Assembly (NCBI RefSeq): GCF_963576545.1
Contig: NC_083642.1
Location: 5,078,188-5,142,187, forward strand
DNA from: Limanda limanda
Lineage: Eukaryota; Chordata; Actinopteri; Pleuronectiformes; Pleuronectidae
Direction of reading: 5' to 3'
Length of the DNA stretch: 64,000 nt
Shown: positions 1 to 13,930 of the stretch, piece after piece
How positions within the stretch are numbered: position 1 is the stretch's first letter
Layout of the letters: the number at the start of each line of letters is the position of its first letter
Notes under the pieces: generated by a model
Seen by the model: only the letters and a program-made list of their open reading frames with translations
Told to the model about the DNA's origin: nothing
The model's database searches: none
Made by a program: the position numbers and the translations under genes

Positions 1-1772
1 AACCGTCCTTTGTGCAGGAAGAATAGCGGTTGATTTTATTGATTTTCATCTTGCTTTGACCTTTTAAACACACCGGGTTAATTTATCAGCATCGATATCT
101 TACCACAGTTATTAGGATCGGTAGAAAAGTCGAGCAAGTACAGTTGCATTTCATTTAAGTCCAAATTTGTATTTATCTGGTAAAACCTTGATGAGGCAGC
201 GATATAACTTCATCCTGACTCAGAGTTTTAATTTTACCAACAAGGAAATTTAGAAAATTCATCTTCCAGAATAATTTTGCCCTCGTCAGCTGTGTAAATG
301 TTTTCAGATTTTATTCAAACTTTACCCAGCATCCCTGCACCTCTGCCATCTGCCTCCACCATCTTTCATATAGAGTCAAAGCAGTGATTGAAATTGTATG
401 AGAATTAATGGGCATTTTTAAAGTCATGATTTCAAAAAGAGCCGGAAAACTAAAGGCTTGTTTATTTCCAATGTGAGATACATTTTCGGAAAAAGAAAAT
501 TCGGCCTGATCTGTCTTCTGAAGGCGTCCAGATTGGGACAAAACAGTCGAAATGGACCAGGACCAACAGGAATCATGGTGGGCAGGGTAGCCTTCATTAC
601 AAATGAGACGATTATTGGACAGGAGAAAGAAATTCTCCAGTTTATGACAACCATTTTTGCCTCGTTGCCATTTCTGTTGTTGTCTTAAACTCTCAACTCT
701 TTGCTTCCCTCTTGCTGATGTTTTGCTTGACAACCATGCGACTGTAAAGGAGTGTGTTCGGGCAGTGACATCATTTCACAAGGACGAGCTCTGAAACGTG
801 AGGATATCCCGTTGACCTATTCAACAAATGTGACCTTTTGGACGAATTGTTGGGTTTTGCAACCATCATCCCTCTCTCTCCGTCCCCACCTCATCGCCAC
901 ATGGCGCCGTGTGTCAGCGTTGTGGTCGTGGTCGTTCTGTCAGAGGTGACTGCTCATCACGTTCCAGCCCCCTGAGCTCGGAAAGTGCCACTATTCAACC
1001 ATTCCTCTCTGAACCGTCCATCGCCCCGTCCATCGCTCCCTCTGCATATGGACGCGGGAAGCCGAGGCGGTGTGATGGAGGTGTGTATTGACCCAGCAAG
1101 GCGCCCAGGATGGAATACTAAGAGGGTTAATAGAATTAATGGTGCTGTCACCCTGGGTTGGGGAGGAGTACCAGGCTTCTTGCTGGCTGTGTGTAAGCTG
1201 ATTGCTTTTCTCTTGCTGTAGCTACACTGGGAGTTGGACTGTATCTCTCCGTCTTCAACAGTTCCTCTGTCTCCTCCTCTTCCCTCCCTTTCTCTAAACT
1301 CTCCTTTTGAATTCCTCCCTCGTTCTCTCCTCAAACGGCTAAAAGCTGCTTTAATAATGCACCTTCGTGGCAAATTGTCCTTTGTTCATTCAGCTATTGA
1401 TTTTATAAAGTGGTTGTGATCTATAAGTCTTTTCATTTTTTTTGCGTCCTTGTAGGGGCCTGAATGTGTGTGTGTGTGTGCGTATGTAGTGTCTGTGCTT
1501 TGTGTGTGTGCATGTGTGTGTGTGTTTATGATTGTGCGCTGCTCCTGAGGCAGGCAGAATCTGTGTAATAATGGAAGGTTGACATTTAAAGCAGTGTATT
1601 TAGTGCCGCTGAATTAGCATACTTTAACTGGCTGCTCTATTCCTTCTGGAGAGAAGCAGGCATTAAATCCTGACGCAAGATTGGTGGGCAATTTTAAAGA
1701 GCTTTAGTGAAGATTCATAGACTACAAGATGTGCCGGCATCGCACACAAACACACGCGCGGTGCACACACAG

Positions 1773-1803
<31 letters not shown>

Positions 1804-1978
1804 TGCACGCCGCTCTCCACCTTCTCTGTCTCTCTCCCCATCTTTTCCAACGTGCTCTGACCTGAGTGTGTGCTGCTCGTCTATTCTGCATACTCAGCGT
1901 TTTCCCCTCCTGCTGCTCCAGAGCATGTTTATGAGTTATGAGGGGAAGAGGGAGACTGGGGAAGTGTGTGAGTGTGTG

Positions 1979-2009
<31 letters not shown>

Positions 2010-3172
2010 TTGTGTTCGGGGGATAAAGGAGGATTCTCTGTCACCAACACATGTCTCTGCTGATGAGTATCTCTGATCCCCTGGTCTGCAGGAAGAAGCC
2101 GGCCCGTTGCTGTTTTGCATGTTATAACGTGGAAGATGGGATACACAGCTGCGATCACATGATCACACGCCGCGCCTGTTTGATCATGTGTTCCCATTGC
2201 TGGCACTAAATGTCGGAAATGTGCCCGGAAATACCGAGAACACGGGACCATAAGTCATTCGTCACAGTGTTTTCTAATTAGCAGCCTAATGAATCAAGGC
2301 CTTGTTTATTGCTCCCACAAAGAACAAATATGCCCGAGAGCCATCAGCTCGTTTTATGTGTGGACGGCCCGACACGTGGACATTGCTTCCAGAGTGGAAG
2401 TATTAATGTCGTCTAGACCTCTGGTGTGGCCAGATTCTTTATGTACAGTAAATCCATTTTTTAATTCAATTAGAGATTTGCTTTTTGCGTGTGTTGCCCT
2501 CAAAGACATTTAATGATAAGTAACACACACACTCATACACACAGTTTGTCATTGAAATGAATAGCAGCAGTCACACAGTTATACAATAAATCCACATGTC
2601 TGATTATGGTATTTTAAACCATTAGTTACATTAATTCAGAGGCTATTTCATCACCATCACACTTATATTACAGTTAGGGAGACGTGCGCTAGAAAGATTT
2701 TCCACTACACAACATTTCGAGATGATTGAAAGTAGTGTAATTGATAATGTGGAGTACACAAAGCAAGTGTTTCTCTTTCAGAAATGATTTGGCATGTTAC
2801 ATTTGTTTTTTGTGCACGTTGCCGAGTTGACAGTGTTTTCACAGAAAAAGACGTCTTCAAATCAAATTCTGTAATTGCAAAAAAATGGAAAAATGAGAAC
2901 AAAACCCTTTTGTGGGTTCAATCCAAGGTTGCGCTGCCGGAGTTGTAACTGACAACGAGGATAAATCAGGTTTAACTGGAGTCATGACCCGACACTTCCT
3001 GTTTTCACACCGACACAGTTTGTGGTGGAACGCTGTTGTTTTCTGGGTAAATGAGCGTTTACCAAAATTCTCTCAATGGGCGGAGACTAAAAATGATCAG
3101 CGACCGGCTCATCCTGAGCTAGTGAGGTCCAGACAGTCGTGATGACATATTCATAATTGTTCTATATCTCCA

Positions 3173-3174
<2 letters not shown>

Positions 3175-3237
<63 letters not shown>
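3175..3237. repeat. (CA)n microsatellite
   Basis: About 31 uninterrupted CA units. Confidence 0.97.
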
Positions 3238-3240
<3 letters not shown>

Positions 3241-4003
3241 GATATATACACATATTCACACGACACACACTTTCAGTTGATTCCCTGCTGATCCTGTGCC
3301 CAAGGGGAGAGAGGTTACCATGGCAACCCTTGTCCAGCACAGGGGTTTTGGCCTGCTTTTCTTGTGAGCATGTTGAATGGGGTCAGACAACACACACACA
3401 CACACACGCACACACACACACAGTCTCCCTGATTGGATAACCCCTGTCCCTCATAGTTTATCCTTCCTTCTTATCCCTCCCCCCCTCTCACTTTTTTTTG
3501 CTGTTGGCCACCAGAGGTCAAAGGTTCACGATGCAGTGTCCATCTCGCCATTGTCTCTTTGTGGAGACCTACAGGAGGAGCTCTAATTATCCGGGGGCTG
3601 CTGGGAACGTGGTAGGTTGGAGGCACCAGGAGGTGAAAGGTCGTGACATCCGTCTCTATGGAGCTCTGTGTGGTATGGAATTGGTTTGATGTCACATGAA
3701 GGAGAGATAGCGCTGCTCACCTGACCCGATCTGTACCGGCCTCTGACTGCGTTACCCTGGGTGCTTTTATTATTAGAATAAATTTGTAATCTTTATCCTG
3801 ATGGTTTTGTTCACATAATAAAACACCTGGACTTGTGGGAGAGGAAATATGCGAGAACATTCCTGTGGTACAGATGTTGCACAACCACAACAACAACTTA
3901 TTGACTGATCAAGCATGATGCCAAAAATAAACAGAAATATTGATCTTGTGGATTACCACTTCAACACGATCCTTCTCTTGGGCATATTCTTTCTCTCTAT
4001 ATA

Positions 4004-4041
4004 AATATATATCCATGTTATTATTAACATGGATATATATT
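4004..4041. repeat. Perfect 17-bp inverted repeat
   Basis: AATATATATCCATGTTA at 4004-4020 and its exact reverse complement at 4025-4041 are separated by four bases (TTAT). The stem is AT-rich and could extrude as a small hairpin. Nothing around it suggests a gene. Confidence 0.85.
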
Positions 4042-5290
4042 ATTATGTATTATAAACACATCATTAGTACTGGCTAGTGCCTCTTTGGATGGATTCCGTA
4101 AGATGTTGAAAATGATCCGTTTGAATTTTTGGTCCTTGTTGAGTTGATTGTTCATTGAAGCAATAATTAATTTGTAATGAGGGGCTGAAAGTGTGGAAGG
4201 AAAACATTCCCCTACGTCATTCCACCACCACAGGCCTGGTCATCTGACCCGTCTGCAATCTCAGCGGATTCGTCAGACCAACTTGTGTTTCTCTTATTCT
4301 TCAGCTTCGTTTCTCCAGGCTCTGGTTTGAGCCTGTGACGACCGCAGCATCACATTTCTGCTCTGGACTCACAGAAGTGGAAGTGTTCTTCTGCTGTTGT
4401 GTGTGTTGTGTGGCTCCACATGTTCCCTGATGCCTCCCTACACTCGAGTGGCTTTCTGTCAGTCCGACTGTTCTCCTTTGACCTCTCATCAATGAGGCAT
4501 TCATCTACCGAGCTGCAGCTTCCGAGAAGATGTTTTGTTTTGGGCACAATTCTGAGTAAACACACGTCACTGAGATCGGCTTTGTCGCCTTTCTGGTGTT
4601 TGAATAATGTTTGTCTCACTCGATAGCCGGAATAAGCGGGTGTACAGGTGACCCGAATTAATGCCTGGTTAGCCTTCAAGTAGGGATTTACATAAGTAAC
4701 TGTTTTAGCATTTAATGACAATAAATACTTTGTTAAACAGTTTCATAAACAGACATGTTTCCCAAGGCTCAGCACTGTAGCGAGGCACATTTCCACATCG
4801 GTACCAGCTGACATTCTCACAGTTAGTAGACTGTCACCAGACTAACCCCATAACACATTTCATTGAAGCATGGATTTGATTTGATTTGACTTTCTTCACT
4901 GGATTGAGAAGAGCAGTTGTTACACTGAGGTCTGCCTGCCTGCCAATGGTGGTTAAAACTTTATGGATGTTTTGACGGGCCACGGACACGGCAGGAGTTC
5001 TCCCGGTGACAAGAGGGCAAGCGAGTGACACCAGGTTCACGATGACACAACACAAACCACTGTGTTTGTGATCTCAGGTGTTGGCAAACATTAGGATCAT
5101 TATGAAACGGTGGTGGGACAAATTAACACTATGGTGGCCCCCTACAGTCGAGGTAGCTAATTAATGAGAAACACCGTTTATTGGCCTGTTTGTCTTTACT
5201 CGGTTCACAGCAGCACTGCAGGTGTGTGATGTCGTATTGTTTATTCTGCTGTTTGCACTAAATGTTCTGGTTCAAGTTCAAGTGTAGCTC

Positions 5291-5486
5291 TTAAAGGTGT
5301 AAGATTAAGGTGAAAGGGATATATCGGCAGAAATTGAAAATGAAATAATCCCAGTGATGTGTTTTTCATGTAAATTGTATAAATTATAGTTTTCTTTACC
5401 CTAGAATGAGCCCTTTATTTTGTATTCATCTGCAACATGCCACTTCACCACTATATGTCACTCAATCCCACACACTGAACCTTTAA
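5291..5486. mobile_element. Short non-autonomous DNA transposon (MITE)
   Basis: A 196-base unit opens TTAAAGGTGTAAGATTAAGG and closes CACACACTGAACCTTTAA, giving imperfect inverted ends (TTAAAGG / CCTTTAA). The right end, read in reverse, has TTAAAGGTTCAGTGTGTGGG followed by a CATATAGTGGTGAAG-like core. This is how I remember a MITE that is very common in percomorph fish. It has no coding capacity. Family assignment is from memory and unverified. Confidence 0.6.
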
Positions 5487-8400
5487 TATAAAAAAAATAT
5501 TGCCCACATTCGTCCATTCAAAACAGACTAATCTCGGTTGTTAATGGCCAGTAGTCGATCGATGAATGCTAGTTATCGGTGAGACATTTCTTTTTAATGT
5601 ACAGCTTCCCTCTCATCTCCCATTACTCTCACATGTCTCCTTTCTTCACGTGTGCAGCTTCTCCCCGGACGGCTTCAGACTCGAGTCTCATTACCTTCCA
5701 CATGCTCGTCTATAATGGGTCAAGCTCGTGTCATAGATAGCTCACATTAACGCGGCCTTGATGAAGACTCTGAGTGTCAAACCCTTACAGCAACATTATA
5801 CATTCATCAGTAGCAGACACACTCGTCAAATGCAAATACATCTCAGTAATATCAACCACAGCATGAAACCTATAGCTGCGTTTCTCAAGCTCTCACACTT
5901 TACATCACAGGTGTAGAATGTGCCGAGTGAAGTGCTCTTACTTCCTCATTTGCCGTGCGGCTCCCGATGGCTATAGTTTCCTCGTATCTCTCTCCTCGCT
6001 GCCAATCTTGTCCCACATTTAAACCTGGCAAATCCGGTGGGAGAAATTGAAACAATTTCAGCTAATTTGCCCCTCACCTGAACCTTCTCTGAGATACTGT
6101 TTGATTCCTCATATCTGTGTGATCTACTTTGAAGCACGCCGAGGGAGAAAACATATTCTTCCCGTGGTTCAGACTGTTTGACATTCCCGTAATAACTTTT
6201 GTCTAACGATCACTGCATCTGCTGTGTGTACTGCACTGTAATACTTGTAGCGATTGCTTTGTCCCCTCGCTTTATTTACTCGCGTGAAGAAAGCGCCGCT
6301 CCTCTTTCTTCTTTTTCGGCGTGCATCATCACAGCGAGTGCCTCACCTCTGAAACATAATTTCCCCTGGAGAGAAGACTCCATTATAAGAAGTCAGGCTT
6401 TTGTGAGGAGTTATTTGCTACTTTGTGCTGATGAAATGGAGTTGTTAAATATAAACGTGAGCGCTTGTGTGTGAGTGTGTAAAGCGAGTGTGTTCTTTGT
6501 TGGTGGCGATGCTGTGTGCGTATCAAACCCTCGACATGGACTAAATAGTTTTCATCACCGGGGTCGAGGTGTGAATGCGGCAGCGTCTCTACCGGGAGTA
6601 GCCTCTCTGCTGACTCCTCTTTCTCACCTCCCCTTTGCACTTTGCCAATTTTCTTTCCCACATTTCAAGACAACCTTTTTTTTTTGTGTGTGTGTGTGTG
6701 TGTGTGTTTAATCCACCTCATCTGTCTTTCTCTCAGCTCCTCTCTCTGCCTCCTCCTTGCAGACCAGGTCGGCCAGTGTAGGGAAAAACCTACTGTGGTG
6801 TCAGCTCTGTACTTTGTGTATACAAATCATTTTTCTCTCAACATTCACGTGTCAGTTAAGAAAGATCCGTGGCTTCTCCGAGCTGGCGAACAGCACTTTT
6901 GAGGGCTAAGCAGAAAATCCCTCCCACCACATCCCACATCCCGTTTTTTTTGTTTTTTTTTCTGCTGCTTCTGAACCTCGTTGGCTGGCGTCCATCAGCA
7001 TCCCGCTGGCCGCTTTCACTGTCTTAATGTGGAGCTAAATATAGGCCTCATATTGTGCTGCTCTGCTTAATATGTGTGTTTGGGCTGATTAGAGTGGAGG
7101 CCTGATCTCATCCCACCACAGACCTCTAATGCATGCCGCGGTCTCTGGTTTCTATTTGGACTCGGGGGCAAACAGGGGAAAAGTGCTGATATAATCATGT
7201 TTTAGGGTTGTGAGTTATGTGACCGAGAGGAATGGAAACATCACAGAGCGAAGATGGAGCTAAATGAGTCTCGGATAGGGCGATTGTAGCCACGGCTGTT
7301 GTGAGATTACTTGTTAATGGAAATCGGTTTAACTGCTTCGCTCTTTGATATTCAACGATGATCAATGATAAAGGAAAAAAAAGTGGTAATGTGAAAGGAC
7401 ATGACGTGTGATTTGTCGGGTTTGGTCTCCTGTGTGAGATGAGGAAAGATGGTGAAACAGGAGAGGGTTAACTGCTCTGTCCACGGAGCAAGGGAGGCAA
7501 ATCAATAGGCTTTATGGTGCCTGGCCAAAAATATGAAGTAATTGGCCCCTTGTATTGACTAAGGCTCAGGTCGTTTTAGCAGATATACAGTACTGCCACC
7601 AGATGCGCAGGTTAGGGAGAGAATTACACATGTGAGGAGGAGTGAGTGCGGTCTTTTCTTTTTTCGATGCCTGTGTCTGTTTCTTCCATTTGCCCCACGG
7701 AGCGCTCTTTCTCCTTTTGTCTCCTCGCTTACCTTTTCCTTCCAAATCCTACATCTGTCCTCTTGTTTTCCTCCTCTCTCTTCTCTCCCCCCCCTCGCCT
7801 CCTGTCTCCCCTCATGTTCCTCTCCTCCATCAACACGGAGAGACTCCTCCAGCCCCGGTCCGTCCGATGGGAAGTGACACATAGCGCGTACAGGCAGGCG
7901 GGCTAACATGCGGCTTTATGGGAGCTTATATCGTACAACGGGAGCGGGAACAAAAGAGACGGCGTGCTGGGCCGGTGGGAGCCATCACACACATATACAC
8001 ACACAGCACATTTCTACATGCCGCTCGCTACTGACACCAGAATTCTTCAGCCTGACACCGGTGATGGATTAGATGCATTATCGAGGCGGAGAGAGCCTCC
8101 GTGTTTTCCCCCTGTGCGTGGAGAAAAGAGAGCGAGAGAGCGAGAGACACATACGCTCACACAGAGGCTGCTGAATAGCCTGTATCCATTCCACCTGAAG
8201 TGAAGAAATACAATAGCAGTCTGCCACATCTCAAGCTGGGTTTCCGAGACATAGATGCGAGGAGATAGAGACAGTGAGCCCGGTCGGTACACAGTGTTCT
8301 GCAAGCTGTCGAATGCAGCCGGTTGATTTGTATCTGTGGTCATGTGTGTGTCAGCGTTCCTGCATGAGCTGTGTATAAATGGACATATGTTCATATTTAT

Positions 8401-9812
8401 ATATATATTTATGTATATAAAGGGAATCGTACGTCCGTCTCCAGTCGGATGGACAGTGGATCTGTCCGTACAACTTCACACCAACGCAGTGCCATCATTC
8501 TTTCACTCTGTCATGTAGCACAACATACTCCCACTCACATACAGTACATTTACTAGTGTCTAATTAAATACTTTTACACAGAGCCCATGCATTGGGGATC
8601 AGGAAATAAGGAGATGAATTTACGAGTCCAGAGTCCAAATATTTGTTATTTTGGAATAAAGGACACGATGGTGAATATCCACGATGAGGCTAAAGGTAAA
8701 TCTGACTGGCTATCTACACATGTAAACACCCTGAAAGGAGAAAGGGTTCAAAGAAGAAGAAGTACAGTTGCAAAAAAGCTCTCCAGTCATCGCTGCCTCC
8801 TGACAAGCTTCACTGGCTCTTAAAATGCCATCATCAATCTGTCACCTGTCATCTGGCCCAAGGTACCAACCAATCTCCAATCTCCCGACATCAAACTCAA
8901 GGCCATTAACCGAGCCCGAGATTGGTCCCATCAGACGAATTGGGTTTGATTGGATAAGGTTTATCACGGTCATTGTTCTGATCCCTCTGACCTGAGTCTT
9001 CATCGCTCTGAGGACAGGTCAGCGTGTGGAGGAAGAGTGGGAACGAGTTTGGCGGTGGCGGTGGCGGTGGCGGCAGCGGCGATGTGGAATCTAATCCAGT
9101 GCGTGGGATCAAGCAGATAAAGCCGGTGCCTATCACTCCGACACCCAAGACTGTTGAACTGGATTAGCGCAGATGCAGGAGATAGCGGCAAGAAAGGTTC
9201 CTCAGAGACTCCAACTTTCAGTCTCCGCTCTATCTTTCTCTCGTCTTCATGGAGCACAGCTGAGTTTTAGCCATAACGCCACAATCACATATTCTATTCT
9301 CGTACAAGGTGTAGGAGGAAGCCACACAATTTGTTTTAATCCTATTCTGGTTCAGGATGTTAGTTTGGCGTGTGCTGCACAATGCGGTTCGGTAAAATGT
9401 TCCCATGTCTGGTTTTTACGTCTGCTCGGCTTGCTAAAACATGGTGGTTAAATACTGTCGACCCTCAGACGTATCCGTGTTGGTGTTGGCAGCCACCTGT
9501 GCGTGTGTGTCCTGTTTCAGAAACACTAACCTCCCTCAAGACCAAGGTTTGAAAATAGCCTTTTCTTTTTCTTTTCCAAATCTGAAAAGAAAGCAGCGCT
9601 CAGGTAATAGTTAGCAGCTGTGGTCATTAGTGGGTGGGAAACATTCTTCAGACTTCGAGTTGCTAATGTCGAGCAAACACTCCGAGACGAGTTAACACAG
9701 AGACCAAATCTGTAAATCTGCAAATCATCCCTCTCATTGTTTAGGATTATACGAGGTAATTTTGGCATTTTGCACCAATCACCAATTATTGGTTTTACAG
9801 CCAATCTGTGTC

Positions 9813-10100
9813 TTTTTTTTTTTTTTGGAATATATACATACAGAGCACTCTTCATTAAAGATTACAGAAAATGACATAACAAAATTTAAAAAAAAAAAAA
9901 AGAAAAGTTGGTGCATAGGATGACACATCACAGAGAAATACCGCAATGACACAGTACATAATGTAATTCAGAGCTCCAAATAGTTACAGTCCTTTGGTAC
10001 CGTTGGTAGTGTATTCATGTATTCCAAATAAGGCTGCCAGATTTTCAAACATAACTTATATTTCTTTCTGAGACTATATGTGGCCGATCGGTGTCTTGCA
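9813..10100 (-). mobile_element. L1/Tx1-like LINE 3' end, minus strand
   Basis: On the + strand a T run at 9813-9826 would be the poly(A) tail of a minus-strand element. Reading back from it, a frame ends with KYKLCLKIWQPYLEYMN, which resembles the C-terminal W-P-hydrophobic ending of L1-type ORF2 proteins. A second A-rich run lies at 9889-9905. The copy is 5'-truncated and has no enzyme domains. The family is tentative. Confidence 0.45.
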
Positions 10101-10999
10101 CTGTCTGTGGAAGGAGCTGAAGCTGAGGCCTTTCCTCCTTTGTCTCTCTTCGGACAGCAGCATCCACAATACATTTAAAGCACTTTCAACCCTGGGTTTA
10201 TTCATCACTTCTCACTCAGCAAATTGCTTCACGCAGACTCACTCGGCCGCGGATCCAGTGCCTGGCACGTTGTTCAAACCCAGTGAGACCAAGTGAGAGA
10301 GAAAGAGGGAGAAGGGCAATTTGAATTGGAGTTTGGTCAGTCTTCAAAACGTTTTTGCAGGGTGCTTACATGGTCTGATCAAAAGCACCCTGCTGGCACC
10401 GGCCCCTGTAGCCACAGAGAGAGAGAGGCCTCTGATGCCTCTGCCATGGCTTCCCTGTCGCGGCTAAATCCCTCCAACCACGTCCGGCACTCGAGCCTGA
10501 CGAGGTGCAGGGACACAAAGTTTCTACACAGAAACAAAAAGTTACATTTTTTAATCCATTTCCTCTGCAGCTTGTGAACTTTCTTTTAAAAAATGCAACA
10601 AACGTTTGATTGAGTACATTTGTCCAGTCTTCCTGAAAACTGTGGGAACGATGCTCTCAGCAGACACGTGATGTCTTCACTGATATAAGAAGAACAACAT
10701 GACGTAGGATGAAAACTTAACGTCTCTAAGGATGCTCCTTCTTAGAAATCTAAATCTGAGATCTAAAACAGACAATGACGACTTGTTTCCGTACAAACAA
10801 GTAACAAATATTCATCCCAAACATGCAGAGAAAAATAATGACATCATTACAAATGAAACAAACACTCACTTCAGGGCTTAACTTGGCTGACAGCCCTTTA
10901 ATCTTTGAACTTTAATTTAAAGTAGAATGACACATACGTCCACCAAGGCCCAACAGACCTGGGCAATATATGAACATGGCATTAAAAACACCCACATCC

Positions 11000-11266
11000 C
11001 AATGTTAAAGAAAGAGAAAAAATCCTTTCAATTCTTATATAAATCATAAATGAACCTTAACGATACTTGTCTGAGTTCTGATATAAACAGGAAATGATGT
11101 ATAATGGATATTAACATACACACAGGACAAATCACAATGTTAAAGAAATAGAAAATTGTTTCAATTCTCATATAAATCATAAATTAACCTTAACGATACT
11201 TGTCTGAGTTCTGATTTAAACAGGAAATGATGAATAATGGATATAAACATACACACAGGACAAATG
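11000..11266. repeat. Tandem duplication of a 135-bp unit
   Basis: Two adjacent copies begin CAATGTTAAAGAAA at 11000 and CAATGTTAAAGAAA at 11135. Both contain CCTTAACGATACTTGTCTGA and end ACACACAGGACAAAT. They differ by scattered substitutions and a small deletion, so the duplication is not recent. Confidence 0.9.
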
Positions 11267-12232
11267 GCATAACATGCTGTTGTACTGGAATAAGGAAAAT
11301 ATGTGAGAAGTTATTCAGAAGCTGTGAAAGAGTTTTGGATTTAAAAACTGCTCCAGGATTTATACGTAGCTGTAGAAGTGTTTCTCCGGATGACGCCTGG
11401 GGACGTTTACCTCAGAGCTTCGTTCTCCAGGAACAGTTCACAATGCTTCTGTGTGTCGCTCTGAACGTGTTTGTAAATGGACTCGTGGCCTCAAATCCTC
11501 TCTGATGAATCTAAACCTCAGCTTTTTAAGTACCTGAGTAGTTCTTTTTTTTTTAAATTCAAGGTTAGACTGATGTTTCACTTCACAAATATCAACTACA
11601 CAGCCCCTGCTTCCCCCCCGAGGGGCATGTAGAATGTTTTTCAACACTCATCCATCTTCACCCTGCTTTGCCCCCCCCCCCCCCCACCCCCTCGATTCTC
11701 TCAGTTGCAGTTGCTGGTGATAGAAACAGGTTAGCTAATGGTTGAGGTGTTGAAATGAAGGGGGGGGGATGTTAGACCCAGGCCAAAGCAGGGACAGATC
11801 TCTGGGGCACCAGCGATGGATGGGTCCTCCTAAAATAGAGTGGTAGGGATATTGTCACAGGGGCTTGAGGGTATGACTCCAACCTGTTAACAGCCTTCTC
11901 CTGCAGCCTGATAAATAATGCAGGGTCAAATGGGGCGGAGAGAGGATCGCTTTAAGTACCTGAGAGGGGGGGGTTAAAGGTTGAAGTAAAGCGATGCTGA
12001 GGAGACGGATGTTTGGGACCCGAGAGTCATTTACTCTGGTGGTAGGATGCTAGAATGATAGAATGATTGTGTGGGAGTGAGATGAAATAGAATGTTTTTA
12101 GCCGAATTATCCCCCTTTCTTATTATTTTGTCTCATTTGCCCACCGAGGAGGGAGCATGTCTTGCAGAGACCTTCACCTCACACTCCTGCTCACATTCCC
12201 TTTCTCCCTTACAGCGATGTGTGTGTGTGTAA

Positions 12233-12268
<36 letters not shown>

Positions 12269-12352
12269 ATGTCTGCGTACGTGTGAATGTGGCATCTATG
12301 AAGATCTACAGCTACTAAAGAAAACCTTGATGTGAAAAGCAACTGGCTGTGG

Positions 12353-12411
<59 letters not shown>

Positions 12412-12432
12412 TGTGTGTGTGAGTGTGTGTCT
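12353..12432. repeat. (GT)n microsatellite
   Basis: About 38 GT units with a TT interruption near 12410. A shorter GT tract lies just upstream at 12235-12266. Confidence 0.95.
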
Positions 12433-12716
12433 GGAGTGCTCGGATGTCAGTAATGTCACAACCATTTTCTCCGTGTGTGAGCTATGAGCCTGAATGGTTG
12501 AAAATGAAGAGTCTTGAAAAGAAGCAAATGGATAAAGGCGTTCATCTTTTTTTTCTCTGTGCACATTTTTCTGATTAAACGTGTTTGCGTAAAAGCACAG
12601 TTAGTATTGCTCCTGGTGTGTTGTTGTAACCTTGTTGTGCAGTGTGTAGCTAGAAGTGTGTTTCGCTCCTGCACTGGACTGCAGAGGCTTTGTTTTGGAC
12701 ACACTCTAAGACACTA

Positions 12717-12806
<90 letters not shown>
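12717..12806. repeat. (GT)n microsatellite
   Basis: About 44 GT units, nearly pure after an initial GTGC. Confidence 0.97.
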
Positions 12807-12808
<2 letters not shown>

Positions 12809-13427
12809 AAATGTGAATCCCGAGGCCCCTGGACAGCGGTGAGAGGCTGTGTGATAGCGATCTGATTCAGATGAACTGCAGGCTTGCAGGGGGAAGGTCG
12901 GGTTTTCTTGTGATCCCTGGTGGCAGCCTGCTCGGACACATATCACAGTGTGACAGGCCGCTCCTAGGGGGCGCATACACACACAAACTCACACATGCAC
13001 ACACACACACACGCACCACAACCACACTGTCACAGTAGTGAACAGAACAACGCCGGGCTGGCCATCCTCCCTCAGCACTGCCATGTCACCAACCAGATGA
13101 AGACTGACACGGACCTCACATCCTGCCTTTCTAATCCTACATATGGTTTTCACATATGTCCCGTTTTCCGTGTTTGGATTAGCCTGCCGAGGTCAGACGT
13201 AGGTCAGCCGTGGAAAACTCGTCCACTTTGAGCTCGGCTCCTTAACGGCACGGCCTGCTGTCGTGTTCTCGGCTAACCCTGAAGCTTTGAAGGCAAAGCT
13301 CCAGGGGCCTTGTGTGAACTTACATCTCATTTTTATTACTTGACCATCCAGGCATTTGACACATGCATACAAACACAAAGGCCTGTGTGTGTGTGTGTCT
13401 GTGTTTGTGTGTGTGTGTGTGTGTGTT

Positions 13428-13930
13428 TGTTTATTTGTTTGTTTATTTAGAAGGATCCCCATTAGCTCTACCCTAAGACAGAGCTACTTTTAGTGGGGTC
13501 CACATTTGAGACATACATACAGATATCAAACATTTAAAATATACATTACGATACCAATATCAAACATTTAAAACATACATTAAATTACAAATATCAAAAT
13601 TTAAAATACATTAAAATAATGATCGTAACATTTTGTATTACAGATATCAAAAATTAACTTAGTGGTTATGCAATTTTTCCTTTGTCATGATATAAAACAC
13701 TGATATATCCAATTCCATAAAAGCAAAAAATGCAAACCATGTAAGAGAATACTACACATTTATGTACAGTACAACACCATCTAGTGTCACAAGTATGCTG
13801 TACCCAAGTGTTTCATGATTTGCTTTTTGAACATTCATTTGCGAGTCACATTTATCATTTCTGTTGGTAGTAGGTTCCATGGCTTCATGGCTCTGTATCC
13901 CACAGTTTGTTCAAGAAAATTGGTATTAGC
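13428..13930 (-). mobile_element. LINE 3' end, minus strand
   Basis: Read on the minus strand, the block starts near a degenerate protein stretch (GYRAMKPWNLLPTEM) like the C-terminus of a LINE reverse transcriptase ORF. It then passes AT-rich 3' UTR and ends GAGCTAATGGGGATCCTTCT followed by AAATAAACAAACAAAT. That GGGGATCCTT-AATAAA ending is familiar from fish LINE tails. The insertion directly abuts a GT tract at 13384-13428. It is truncated, has stops, and the family is not certain. Confidence 0.6.

Noticed and set aside
7559..7909. Overlapping frames on both strands in pyrimidine-rich DNA
   Set aside because: Low-complexity Ser/Pro/Leu and Arg/Glu composition with no splice or start context.
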